Of a stretch of 18,756 nt of DNA, positions 1 to 7,426 are shown piece by piece. The notes beneath the pieces are model-generated. The model saw only the letters and a list, made by a program, of their open reading frames with translations, made no database searches and was not told the origin of the DNA. The stretch's first letter is position 1. Every line of letters begins with the position of its first letter. The position numbers were made by a program, and so were the translations under genes. This DNA comes from an uncultured Kiritimatiellota bacterium (lineage in GTDB: Bacteria; Verrucomicrobiota; Kiritimatiellia; RFP12; UBA1067). The stretch spans positions 1 through 18,756 of the forward strand of contig CAKUCX010000069.1 of NCBI GenBank assembly GCA_934643865.1. The letters run 5' to 3'.

Positions 1-77
<77 letters not shown>

Positions 78-94
78 TTTCGGGCCCCCGGCGG

Positions 95-123
95 TTCAGG
101 AACCCGGCCGCATGTGGTATACT
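95..123 (+). promoter_or_regulatory. Predicted promoter of the glycoside hydrolase gene, near-leaderless
   Basis: A -10 hexamer TATACT lies at 118-123, with a weak -35 candidate TTCAGG at 95-100 and a 17-bp spacer. Transcription would begin near 130, which is the A of the preferred ATG. The same TATACT box recurs upstream of the NifU-domain gene. The -35 match is poor, so the call rests mainly on the -10 box and its spacing. Confidence 0.5.
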
Positions 124-129
124 CGCCTC

Positions 130-2751
130 ATGGACAAATTTCTGCGAATTCTCTTTGGCCTGGCGCTGGCCGTAGGCGCGGCGCATGCGGGTGATTTTCA
201 GCTCGCCCCCGAACGCGCGGGCGGGACGCTCACGTCGCCCGACTTCTCGTTTGGCCACATCGTCCACGGCGCGGGCTGGCGGCACTGCGGCCGCCTGGCC
301 GGCGCGCCGCGCGTCCGCGCGGCGCCCCCGCCGCCAGACGGACGCCTCGCCTTCACGTCCGTCGTCGAGGGCGGCGTCGCCTGCACGGGCACGCTGACGG
401 CGCGCGTCGAAGGGGGCGCGCTCAAGGTCTCGTACCGCACGGTCGCGACGACGGCGGGGCGGGTCGAGACCGTGTCCGTCCAGGGAAGTGTGCGCGAAGC
501 GGACTTCGCGGGCGGGCGTCTTGTCGTGGACGGGCGCGCGCGGCCGCTGCCGCCGACGGGCGAAGTCGCATGCGGGCGGCCTGCGTCCTTCCGTCTCACG
601 TCGGCGGACGGCGCACGTTTTCTGGACTTCGCCTTTGCGCGGCCCGCCGTCGTCTCCGTTTTGCGCAAGGCGGGTTCCGACGCGCTGACGCTGCGCTTCT
701 CCGCCGTGCGCGGCGCGGCGCTTGCCGTCGGCGATGTGCAGGAGATCGCCTTTGCGCTTACGGCGCATGAGCCGATCGTCGACGTCAACACGCCCTGGAC
801 GGCGACGGCGGGGGACGCCTTCGTGCCGCTCGCCCTCCGCCCCGGCATCGAGCCCGGGTCGGCGCTTGACTTCTCGGATCTCGTCCCCCGGCACGTCTGC
901 GGCGCCTATGGACGCCTGCGCGCGAAGAACGGGCGCTTCGAGTTCGACGGGCTGCCGGGCGTGCGCCAGAAGTTCTTCGGCATGAATCTCCATTCGTTCG
1001 CCTGCTACCACACGCCCGGGGAGGCGGCGCGCCTCGCCGACCACCTCGTGCGCCTCGGCTACAACGCCGTGCGCTTCCACAACTACGAGAACGAGTACAT
1101 GGGGCTCACGAAGGGCTCGCCGGACGAGGCCACGCCCGTCCCCGCCCGCTTCGAGGGCCTTGACAACCTCGTCGCCGCCTGCCGCGCACGCGGCCTCTAC
1201 GTGACGGTCGACCTCCACGTCGGCCGCTGCACGACCTACAAGGCGATCGGCATCGACAAGCCCGGCAAGGTCGTCAACAAGGACGGCATGAAGGGCGAGA
1301 TGAAGTACCAGTATCTCGTGAACCCGGCGGCGCGCGCGAACCTCAAGCGCTTTATCCGGGGTTTCTTCGAGCATGTCAATCCGCACACCGGGCGGCGCTA
1401 CGCCGACGAGCCGACGCTCGCGCTCGTCTCGGTGGTGAACGAGAGCCCCTGCTGCTGGAGCCGCTACGGCGGCGCGCGGAGCGACCTCTGCGCCCTTGAA
1501 TACGACCTCATGCGCGAGATGCGCGCCTTCATCCGCGACGAGGTGAAGAGCGACGTGCCGCTCACGACCTGTAACGGCGGCTCGATGCCGTTCTGCCTCC
1601 AGCCGCTGCGCGACGCCTTCTGCGACTACGTGGACGACCACTTCTACTACGACCACCCCGCCTGGCCCGAGGGGGCGAAGTGGACGCCGGGCGACCGCGT
1701 GCCGCTCTTCACGGCGAACCGCCGCTACGTCGCCGAGGGGCGCGAGATCCCCGCCCAGGCGCTGATGACGCGCCTGTGGGGCAAGCCGTTCGTCGTGACG
1801 GAGTTCAACTGGTGCGCGCCGTCGCTTGACCGGTCGCGCGCGGGCCTCGTCGTCGGTGCGCTCGCCGCCGCGCAGGACTGGGACGGCGCCTGGCGCTACC
1901 TCTGGGCGCACGACCACAGCCGCGCGCTTGAGCCGGGCCGCCACCGCATCGCGAAGCTGGAGAGCGCGAGCGACCCGCTCGCGCAGGCGGCCGACCGCGC
2001 GGCGCTCTGCCTCTTTCTGCGCGGCGACATGGCACCGCTCGCGCGCCGCGCGTCCCTCGTCATGCGCCGCGCCGCGCTCGACGTGGCGAAGCCGCATCCC
2101 TGCGTGTGGGGACATGCCCTCACGTGGCCGTGGGCGGGCTGGTACGCGCAGCTCGGGACGGCGATGGACGCGGGCCCCGCCGGCAGCGTGAAGGACTTCG
2201 CCTATCCCGGCGACGTCGCGCTTCCGCGCGCGCAGGTGGAGGCGGCGCTTGGGACGGCGGCGCTTCTCCCCGGCGACGGCGCGGTCGCGCTCGACCGTGC
2301 GCGCAATGCGTTCGCCGTCACGACGCCCCGCACGTGCGGCGGCTGTGTCGAGGAGGGGGCGTTCGCGGCCGGGCCGCTCGCGGCGGACTGCGGGCGCGTG
2401 CGGACGACCCTCTGGGTAAGCGCGCTTGACGGACGGGCGCTAGCCGTCTCCGGGCGCATGCTCCTCACGCATCTGACGCGCCTCTACAATTCGGGCGACC
2501 GCTTTGCCGACCGCGACGGCCGCTATCTGCTCGAGAACGGCGCGCCGCCCTATTTGATGCCGCGCGCGACGGCGCGCGTCCGCCTCGCCGTCGCCGATCC
2601 GGGCGCGGTGACGGTCTACGCCCTCGAAACGGACGGCAGCCGTCGGGGCGTGGTGCCGGCGGCCGTCGAGGACGGCGCGCTCGTTTTCACCTGCGACACG
2701 GCGCGCGACGCGGCGCAGGCGACCTACCTCTACGAACTCGTCCGCCCGTGA
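130..2751 (+). CDS. Secreted clan GH-A (GH5-like) glycoside hydrolase, three-part
   Basis: Predicted 873-residue exported hydrolase. Residues 1-20 form a signal peptide (hydrophobic core after DKFLR, cleavage likely after AHA-20). Residues 21 to about 275 form an N-terminal region I cannot assign, beta-rich in appearance. A TIM-barrel catalytic domain of the cellulase type begins around residue 280 (FFGMNLHSF, then GYNAVRFHNYEN). The proton donor is probably E438 in VVNES and the nucleophile E558 in VVTEFNW, the Asn-Glu and Glu signature of clan GH-A retaining enzymes. The C-terminal 230 residues look like one or two beta-sandwich domains. An in-frame ATG at 112 would add six residues but lies upstream of the predicted -10 box, so 130 is preferred. 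The substrate cannot be read from the sequence; plant or host beta-glycans are likely. It stands alone, with no carbohydrate operon around it. Confidence 0.82.
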   Translation: MDKFLRILFGLALAVGAAHAGDFQLAPERAGGTLTSPDFSFGHIVHGAGWRHCGRLAGAPRVRAAPPPPDGRLAFTSVVEGGVACTGTLTARVEGGALKVSYRTVATTAGRVETVSVQGSVREADFAGGRLVVDGRARPLPPTGEVACGRPASFRLTSADGARFLDFAFARPAVVSVLRKAGSDALTLRFSAVRGAALAVGDVQEIAFALTAHEPIVDVNTPWTATAGDAFVPLALRPGIEPGSALDFSDLVPRHVCGAYGRLRAKNGRFEFDGLPGVRQKFFGMNLHSFACYHTPGEAARLADHLVRLGYNAVRFHNYENEYMGLTKGSPDEATPVPARFEGLDNLVAACRARGLYVTVDLHVGRCTTYKAIGIDKPGKVVNKDGMKGEMKYQYLVNPAARANLKRFIRGFFEHVNPHTGRRYADEPTLALVSVVNESPCCWSRYGGARSDLCALEYDLMREMRAFIRDEVKSDVPLTTCNGGSMPFCLQPLRDAFCDYVDDHFYYDHPAWPEGAKWTPGDRVPLFTANRRYVAEGREIPAQALMTRLWGKPFVVTEFNWCAPSLDRSRAGLVVGALAAAQDWDGAWRYLWAHDHSRALEPGRHRIAKLESASDPLAQAADRAALCLFLRGDMAPLARRASLVMRRAALDVAKPHPCVWGHALTWPWAGWYAQLGTAMDAGPAGSVKDFAYPGDVALPRAQVEAALGTAALLPGDGAVALDRARNAFAVTTPRTCGGCVEEGAFAAGPLAADCGRVRTTLWVSALDGRALAVSGRMLLTHLTRLYNSGDRFADRDGRYLLENGAPPYLMPRATARVRLAVADPGAVTVYALETDGSRRGVVPAAVEDGALVFTCDTARDAAQATYLYELVRP

Positions 2752-2786
2752 GGCGCCCGGTCGTTTTTTTGGGGGGCGGCGCCCCG

Positions 2787-2813
2787 CCCCGCCCGGTTTG
2801 ATTCCGGGCGGGG
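2787..2813. repeat. Perfect 10-bp inverted repeat with 7-nt loop upstream of hisD
   Basis: CCCCGCCCGG at 2787-2796 and CCGGGCGGGG at 2804-2813 are exact reverse complements around the loop TTTGATT. No T-run follows on either strand, so it is not a standard intrinsic terminator. The loop contains the predicted hisD -35 box and the right arm lies in the promoter spacer, so it could be an operator or a fold affecting transcription. Function is inferred only from position. Confidence 0.6.
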
Positions 2814-2826
2814 AAATTGGTAGACT
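2798..2826 (+). promoter_or_regulatory. Predicted sigma70-type promoter of hisD
   Basis: TTGATT at 2798-2803, a 17-bp spacer, and TAGACT at 2821-2826 make a good housekeeping promoter. The transcript would begin near 2833 and have a leader of about 27 nt containing an AGAGG ribosome binding site at 2847-2851. The -35 box lies in the loop of the dyad at 2787-2813. Confidence 0.65.
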
Positions 2827-2859
2827 GAAAGCCGTTTTTTTGTTCAAGAGGAAGACAGC

Positions 2860-4158
2860 ATGGTGCGCATTGTCGAATGGTCGGCCGAGAAGCCGCAGAG
2901 CAGGTCTGTCACGAAGTTCCTCGCGCGCAGCGCGTTCCCCGAGGAGGCCGAGAAGGCTGCGGCGGAGGTGCTGGCGGCGATTCGCGCGGAGGGGGACCGG
3001 GCCGTCGCGCGGTATGTCGCGAAGTTCGAGGGGGCGAATCTCACGCCGAAGCGTTTCCGCGTGACGGAGGACGAGCTTGCGGCGGCGGAGGCGCAGGTGC
3101 CGCCCGCGCTCAGGCGCGCCGTGAAGGACGCCTACACGCGCGTGCTGCGCTTCTCGAAGGCGTCGCTGAAGGCCCCTTGGACGATGAAGACGCCGAAGGG
3201 CGGCACGGCGGGCGAGTTCTATTCGCCGATGGACCGCGTGGGCGTGTACGTGCCGGGCGGCACGGCGCCGCTCGCCTCCACGAGCGTCATGACCGTCACC
3301 CTCGCGAAGGCGGCCGGCGTGAAGGAGATCGTCGCCTGCACGCCCGCCGGGCCCACGGGCACGCCGAACCCCGTCCTCCTCTACGCCCTGCGGCTCGCGG
3401 GCGCGACGGAGGTCTACCGCGTGGGCGGCATCCAGGCGATCGGCCTCATGGCGTTCGGCACGAAGACGGTGAGGAAGGTGCAGAAGATTGTCGGGCCGGG
3501 CAATGCGTTCGTGACGGCCGCGAAGCGCCAGGTGTACGGCTACGTCGGCATCGACCAAGTGGCGGGTCCGAGCGAGATCGCCGTCCTCGCGGACGGCACG
3601 GTTCCCGCGAAGTGGGTCGCCGCCGACCTCCTCAGCCAGGCCGAGCACGGTTCGGGCTGGGAGAAGTCGCTCCTCGTGACGGCGGACGCGGCGTTCGCCG
3701 AGGCGGTGAGGCGGGAGATGTTCGCGCAGACGGAAACGCTCTCGCGCAAGGCCCTCATCCAGCGCGTCTTCGACCGCGACGGCGTCCTCTTCTGCGTGAC
3801 GCCGACCGTGGAGGAGGGTCTGGAGCTCGTGAACCGCTTCGCGCCCGAACACTTCGAGATCATGTGCCGGGACGCGACGCGGCTCATGAAGGGCGTGCGC
3901 GCGGCGGGCGCGGTGTTCGCGGGCGCCTGGACGCCCGAGTCGGCCGGCGACTTCGTGGCGGGCCCGTCGCACGTCCTGCCGACGGGCGGCGCGGCGAACA
4001 TGTTCAACGGCCTCACGCCGGACGACTTCCGCCGCCGCCATTCGTTCGTCGCCTTCACGCGGGGCGACCTCGCCGAGACGCGGGCGACGATCGAGGCGTT
4101 CGCGCAGGTGGAGGGGCTGGACGCGCACGGGCGCGCCGCTTCCATCCGGTTCGAATAA
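2860..4158 (+). CDS. hisD: Histidinol dehydrogenase
   Basis: A 432-residue cytoplasmic Zn- and NAD-dependent enzyme that oxidises L-histidinol through histidinal to histidine, the last two steps of histidine synthesis. Family signatures are intact: VGVYVPGG near residue 128, IVGPGNAFVTAAKRQVYG, and DQVAGPSEIAVLAD. The four zinc-ligand positions of the family correspond to Q260 and H263 (SQAEHG), D364 (AGDFVAG) and H423 near the C-terminus. The catalytic Glu-His pair is E330-H331 in APEHFE. Length matches the family (about 430). The ATG is preceded by AGAGG with an 8-nt gap. No other his gene is present, so hisD is uncoupled from a his operon here. The downstream NifU-domain gene has its own -10-like element, so cotranscription is uncertain. 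Confidence 0.96.
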   Translation: MVRIVEWSAEKPQSRSVTKFLARSAFPEEAEKAAAEVLAAIRAEGDRAVARYVAKFEGANLTPKRFRVTEDELAAAEAQVPPALRRAVKDAYTRVLRFSKASLKAPWTMKTPKGGTAGEFYSPMDRVGVYVPGGTAPLASTSVMTVTLAKAAGVKEIVACTPAGPTGTPNPVLLYALRLAGATEVYRVGGIQAIGLMAFGTKTVRKVQKIVGPGNAFVTAAKRQVYGYVGIDQVAGPSEIAVLADGTVPAKWVAADLLSQAEHGSGWEKSLLVTADAAFAEAVRREMFAQTETLSRKALIQRVFDRDGVLFCVTPTVEEGLELVNRFAPEHFEIMCRDATRLMKGVRAAGAVFAGAWTPESAGDFVAGPSHVLPTGGAANMFNGLTPDDFRRRHSFVAFTRGDLAETRATIEAFAQVEGLDAHGRAASIRFE

Positions 4159-4162
4159 ATGC

Positions 4163-4168
4163 TATACT
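4163..4168 (+). promoter_or_regulatory. -10 element ahead of the NifU-domain gene
   Basis: TATACT at 4163-4168, in the 41-bp gap after hisD, is identical to the -10 box of the glycoside hydrolase gene. The -35 position with a 17-bp spacer reads TTCCAT at 4140-4145, a poor match. A ribosome binding site AAGGAG at 4185-4190 follows. It may allow independent transcription of the nifU-like/iorB/paaK unit. Confidence 0.45.
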
Positions 4169-4199
4169 CCCCGTAGGTCATTTCAAGGAGAAACACGAG

Positions 4200-4424
4200 A
4201 TGAATCTCGAAGAACAGGTCAAGGCCAAGCTCGAAGAACTCCGCCCCATGCTCCAGCAGGACGGCGGCGATCTCGAATTCGTGAAGATGGAGGGGAAGAC
4301 CGTCACCCTCAAGCTCGTCGGGCACTGCGGCAGCTGCCCCTACGCGCTCATGACGCTCAAGCAGGGCATCGAGTCCCGGCTCCAGGAGCTGGACCCCGAG
4401 CTGACCGTCGCGCGCGCCGAGTGA
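4200..4424 (+). CDS. NifU C-terminal-domain protein, Fe-S cluster carrier
   Basis: A 74-residue protein consisting only of the NifU C-terminal (Nfu-type) domain. The fold is recognisable from LRPMLQQDGGDLEFV near residue 14 and from the CxxC motif GHCGSCP (C43, C46), followed by TLKQGIESRL. Two such domains jointly bind a 4Fe-4S cluster and deliver it to target proteins. The start is fixed by AAGGAG nine bases upstream of the ATG. It lies directly upstream of iorB with 11 bp between the stop and the next ATG, so they are probably cotranscribed, which fits cluster delivery to an Fe-S oxidoreductase. The gene is small and lies in the frame of a longer shadow reading frame running through hisD, so automatic calling could misplace its start. 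Function is known for the family and not shown here. Confidence 0.88.
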   Translation: MNLEEQVKAKLEELRPMLQQDGGDLEFVKMEGKTVTLKLVGHCGSCPYALMTLKQGIESRLQELDPELTVARAE

Positions 4425-4435
4425 GGAAGCTTCCC

Positions 4436-5026
4436 ATGAAGACCATCAACGTTTCCCTCGTCGGCGTCGGCGGGCAGGGCATCCTGCTCACGGCGAACAT
4501 GCTCGCGCGCACGGCGGCGATCGCCGGCATGGACGTGAAGAAGAGCGAGATCCACGGCATGGCCCAGCGCGGCGGCAGCGTGATTTCGAGCGTGCGCTTC
4601 GGCACGGAGGTCCGCTCGCCGATCATCCCGGAAGGGCAGAGCGACATCCTCGTCGCGTTCGACCGCCTGGAGGCCCTGCGCTGGAAGCACTTCCTCGCGA
4701 AGGACGGCAAGGTGCTGATGAACAACGTCGATCTCGTGCCCGTCACGGTGTCGAGCGGCCTCCAGCAGCCCGTCACGGACTTCGAGACGCGCCTCGCGAA
4801 GGCGTTCCCCGACGCATGCGTCATCGACGCCCAGAAGATCGCCGAGGAGGTCGGCAACGCCCGCACGATGAACATGGTGCTCGCCGGCGCCCTCTCCGCG
4901 CTCACGCCCTTCAAGGAGTCGCAGTGGGCGAAGGCGCTGGAGGAGAGCTTCGCGGGCCCCAAGGCGAAGTTCCTCGACCTCAACCGCATGGCGTTCGACC
5001 GCGGCCGCGCCGCCGTGGCGCAGTGA
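4436..5026 (+). CDS. iorB: Indolepyruvate:ferredoxin oxidoreductase beta-type subunit
   Basis: A 196-residue gamma-domain subunit of the 2-oxoacid:ferredoxin oxidoreductase superfamily, closest to IorB. It begins with the superfamily signature VSLVGVGGQGILL, followed by SEIHGMAQRGGSVISSVRFG and SDILVAFDRLEALR. IorAB converts aryl pyruvates (indolepyruvate, phenylpyruvate) to aryl-acetyl-CoA while reducing ferredoxin. IorB alone lacks the TPP-binding and ferredoxin-like domains, which sit in IorA. The ATG at 4436 with GAGGA eight bases upstream is preferred over the GTG at 4421, which overlaps the preceding gene. paaK follows after 21 bp, the usual downstream partner, but no iorA is in the window. 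The partner must be encoded elsewhere, or this subunit works with another alpha subunit. Confidence 0.87.
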   Translation: MKTINVSLVGVGGQGILLTANMLARTAAIAGMDVKKSEIHGMAQRGGSVISSVRFGTEVRSPIIPEGQSDILVAFDRLEALRWKHFLAKDGKVLMNNVDLVPVTVSSGLQQPVTDFETRLAKAFPDACVIDAQKIAEEVGNARTMNMVLAGALSALTPFKESQWAKALEESFAGPKAKFLDLNRMAFDRGRAAVAQ

Positions 5027-5047
5027 TGCGGACGTAAGGAGCAGACG

Positions 5048-6331
5048 ATGCAGTTCTGGAATCGTGAAGCCGAAACGATGTCGCGCGACCAGCTCGCGGA
5101 CGTGCAGCTCAAGGGCCTGCAGAAGTCGCTGAGGCGCGTGTGGACGAACGAGTGGAGCCGGCGGCTCCTGCTGAGCCGGGGCTTCGGAAACCCCGAGGAC
5201 GTCAAGTCGCTCGACGACCTGAGGCGTATCCCCTTCCTCACGAAGGACGACTTCCGCGACGCTTACCCGCTCAAGATGTGTACGGTGTCGCGCCGGGAGC
5301 TGCTGGAGTTCCACATGTCCTCCGGCTCCACCGGAACGCCCGTCGTGATGGCCTACACGAAGAACGACCTCAACCAGTGGGCCGACTGCATGGCGCGCTG
5401 CTACACGATGGCGGGCCTGGAGGCGGGCGACGCCTTCCAGATCATGCCGACGTTCGGCCTCTTCAACGGTGGCTTCGGCTGCTACCACGGCTGCCGCAAG
5501 GCCGGGCTCTTCTGCGTGCCCGCCTCCAGCGGCAACACGGAGCGCCAGATCAAGCTCATGCGCGACTTCCGCGTGAAGGGCTTCTGCTCCGTCGTCTCCT
5601 ACGTGCCGCGCATCATCGAGAAGCTCGACGCGGAGGCGGCGGGCGACCACGACATCCCCTCCCTGCGCGTGGGCATCTTCGGCTCGGAGACGTTCTCGGA
5701 CGAGATGCGCAGGAAGATCGAGGCGCGCCTCCACATCGAGTGCTTCGACATCTACGGCATGACCGAGACGGGCGGCATCGGCACGACGGGTCAGGACTGC
5801 CGCTGCCACTGCGGCCTCCACGTGTTCGAGGACCAGTACATCACGGAGGTCATCGACCCCGTGACGGGCGACGTCCTGCCCGACGGCGCGTTCGGCGAGC
5901 TCGTCTTCACGTCCCTCACGCGCGAGGCGATGCCGATCATCCGCTACCGCACGCACGACATCTGTCGCATCCTCTCGCGCGAGACGTGCGCGTGCGGCCG
6001 CACCTCGCTCAGGATCGACCGCATCACGGGCCGCACGGACGACATGCTCATCGTCAAGGGCGTCAACTTCTACCCGCGCCAGGTCGAGCAGGCGCTCATG
6101 GAGATCCCCGGCGTCAAGGACGAGTTCCAGATCATCCTCGAAGAGCGCCACGGCATGACGGACGTCACGGTCAACGTCGAGGCCGAGCCGGGCGTGACGG
6201 GCCACACCGTCGCGAAACACCTGAAGGAGCGCCTCGGCTTCCTCCCGAAGGGCGAGGTCTTCCCGATCGGCGCGCTGCCGCGCACGGAGGGCAAGGCCAA
6301 GCGCGTCATCCGGCGGAAGCTGGATGATTAA
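5048..6331 (+). CDS. paaK: Phenylacetate-CoA ligase family protein
   Basis: A 427-residue adenylate-forming enzyme that activates an aryl acetate with ATP and CoA to the acyl-CoA. The AMP-binding loop is MSSGSTGTPV near residue 92, the core motif is YGMTETGG, and the C-terminal hinge region reads ITGRTDDMLIVKGVNFYP. Length is typical of the family. Cysteine groups CRCHCG and CACGRT flank the core and suggest a small metal site, as seen in many anaerobe homologues. AAGGAG at 5036-5041 sets the start. Pairing with iorB suggests interconversion of arylacetyl-CoA and arylacetate during aromatic amino acid fermentation or, in reverse, synthesis. The stop codon TAA (6329-6331) lies inside the first unit of the octamer array that follows. 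Confidence 0.92.
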   Translation: MQFWNREAETMSRDQLADVQLKGLQKSLRRVWTNEWSRRLLLSRGFGNPEDVKSLDDLRRIPFLTKDDFRDAYPLKMCTVSRRELLEFHMSSGSTGTPVVMAYTKNDLNQWADCMARCYTMAGLEAGDAFQIMPTFGLFNGGFGCYHGCRKAGLFCVPASSGNTERQIKLMRDFRVKGFCSVVSYVPRIIEKLDAEAAGDHDIPSLRVGIFGSETFSDEMRRKIEARLHIECFDIYGMTETGGIGTTGQDCRCHCGLHVFEDQYITEVIDPVTGDVLPDGAFGELVFTSLTREAMPIIRYRTHDICRILSRETCACGRTSLRIDRITGRTDDMLIVKGVNFYPRQVEQALMEIPGVKDEFQIILEERHGMTDVTVNVEAEPGVTGHTVAKHLKERLGFLPKGEVFPIGALPRTEGKAKRVIRRKLDD

Positions 6332-6456
6332 GTGGTTAAGTAGTTAAGTGGTTAAGTAGTTAAGTGGTTAAGGAGTTGAGCCATAGAATGATTCCAACTT
6401 AACTACTTAACCACTTAACGCGAAGCGACTTAACCACTTAAAGCGAAGCGACTTAA
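6328..6456. repeat. Octamer array A (TTAAGTGG/TTAAGTAG) with inverted tail
   Basis: Five perfect tandem units alternating TTAAGTGG and TTAAGTAG occupy 6328-6367, then a variant TTAAGGAG to 6375 and a unique core of about 19 nt. Reverse-complement units follow at 6403-6418, 6426-6441 and 6449-6456. CTACTTAACCACTTAA at 6403-6418 is the exact complement of 6344-6359, so a long stem is possible. The tail contains two copies of GCGAAGCGACTTAA (6420-6433, 6443-6456). The array fills the gap between paaK and the next gene. Confidence 0.92.
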
Positions 6457-6484
6457 TAAAATAAAGAAAGAGACTGGAGGGTCC

Positions 6485-7426
6485 ATGAAGTTCACACGAA
6501 GAGGCTTTCTCGGCGGGCTTTTCGCCGTCTCGGCGCTGCCGTCCCTCGGCAAGGACGATCCGGCCGTCTTCCCCGCGCGCGGCAAGTTCGAGCGTCTTGT
6601 CCTTGCCTACCAGCACGTCCACATCGGTCTGGAGAAGCCGTTCTCCGTCCTGCACATCTCCGACACGCACTTCACGGCTGCGTACCCGGACGAGGACGCG
6701 AAGAAGCAGAAGCTGCGCGAGATCCGCACGAAGACGTTCGGCGGGCGCCAGGAGGAGGCATTGTGCGATTCGCTCGCCTGGGCGAAGGAGAACGTCGACT
6801 ACGTCGTCCACACGGGCGACCTCATCGACTGGCAGAGCCGCGCGAACTTCGACCTCGTGAAGAAGCACTTCGGCGCGGGCCTGTGCGGCGCGGTCGGCAA
6901 CCACGAGTTCTCGCCGAACATGTGGCTCGGGAAGGACGAGAACAGCGAGGCGCACAAGGCGAAGACGCGCGCGCCGGTTGCGGCCGCCTACCCCTTCGAC
7001 ATCGAACTCGCGTCCACCGTCGTACACGGCGTCAACTTCGTGACGCTTGACGACGTGTACGGCTACGTGACGGCGCGCCAGGTCGAACGCTTCGCCGCCG
7101 AGGTGAAGAAGGGCCTGCCAATCGTCCTCTGCATGCACGTTCCCTTCTTCTCGGCGCACATCTGGCGGGCGCACGAGAAGTTCTGGCGCGCGGGGCGCAC
7201 GTTCGCGTCCGCCGCCCTGCCGGACGCGCGCGGCGACTACCGCCGGCAGCAGGTCGACGTCGTGACGCGTGATTTCATCGCCTCCCTCAGGCGCGAGCCG
7301 CTCCTGAAGGCGATTCTCGCCGGGCACCTGCACATCACGGTGCAGGACCGCTTCTCGCCCACCGCGATGCAGTACGTCGTCGGGGGCAACTTCATGTTCC
7401 ACGGCCAGGAGGTCCTCTTCACGTGA
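6485..7426 (+). CDS. Tat-exported metallophosphoesterase
   Basis: A 313-residue calcineurin-type phosphoesterase. The N-terminus TRRGFLGG at residues 4-11, followed by a short hydrophobic stretch, is a twin-arginine export signal, so the enzyme should act outside the cytoplasm. The dimetal-site motifs appear in family order: D60 and H62 (SDTHF), D112 (GDLID), N139-H140-E141 (GNHEF), a His in CMHVPFF, and GHLH near residue 280. The substrate is unknown; the family covers nucleotidases, phosphodiesterases and acid phosphatases. GGAGG at 6476-6480 lies only four bases from the ATG, a tight but usable spacing. The stop overlaps the GTG start of the nucleosidase gene (GTGA), indicating translational coupling. 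A TAAAAT at 6457-6462 could be its -10 box, but no -35 is evident. Confidence 0.88.
   Translation: MKFTRRGFLGGLFAVSALPSLGKDDPAVFPARGKFERLVLAYQHVHIGLEKPFSVLHISDTHFTAAYPDEDAKKQKLREIRTKTFGGRQEEALCDSLAWAKENVDYVVHTGDLIDWQSRANFDLVKKHFGAGLCGAVGNHEFSPNMWLGKDENSEAHKAKTRAPVAAAYPFDIELASTVVHGVNFVTLDDVYGYVTARQVERFAAEVKKGLPIVLCMHVPFFSAHIWRAHEKFWRAGRTFASAALPDARGDYRRQQVDVVTRDFIASLRREPLLKAILAGHLHITVQDRFSPTAMQYVVGGNFMFHGQEVLFT

Noticed and set aside
2743..2770. Intrinsic terminator after the glycoside hydrolase gene (7-T run at 2764-2770)
   Set aside because: Only a 4-bp stem (CGCC/GGCG) can be drawn and it lies eight bases from the T-run.
2440..4128. Minus-strand open frame of 562 codons opposite hisD
   Set aside because: Shadow frame of hisD that also crosses the intergenic promoter and the end of the hydrolase gene.
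2877..4199. Upstream extension of the NifU-domain frame through hisD
   Set aside because: It is an out-of-frame reading of hisD; AAGGAG and the domain boundary place the start at 4200.
4340..6220. Minus-strand open frame of 626 codons opposite iorB and paaK
   Set aside because: Low-complexity antisense translation with no domain; the plus-strand genes are certain.
6328..6456. CRISPR array
   Set aside because: Units are eight bases, directly tandem, without unique spacers, and occur in both orientations; no cas genes are present.
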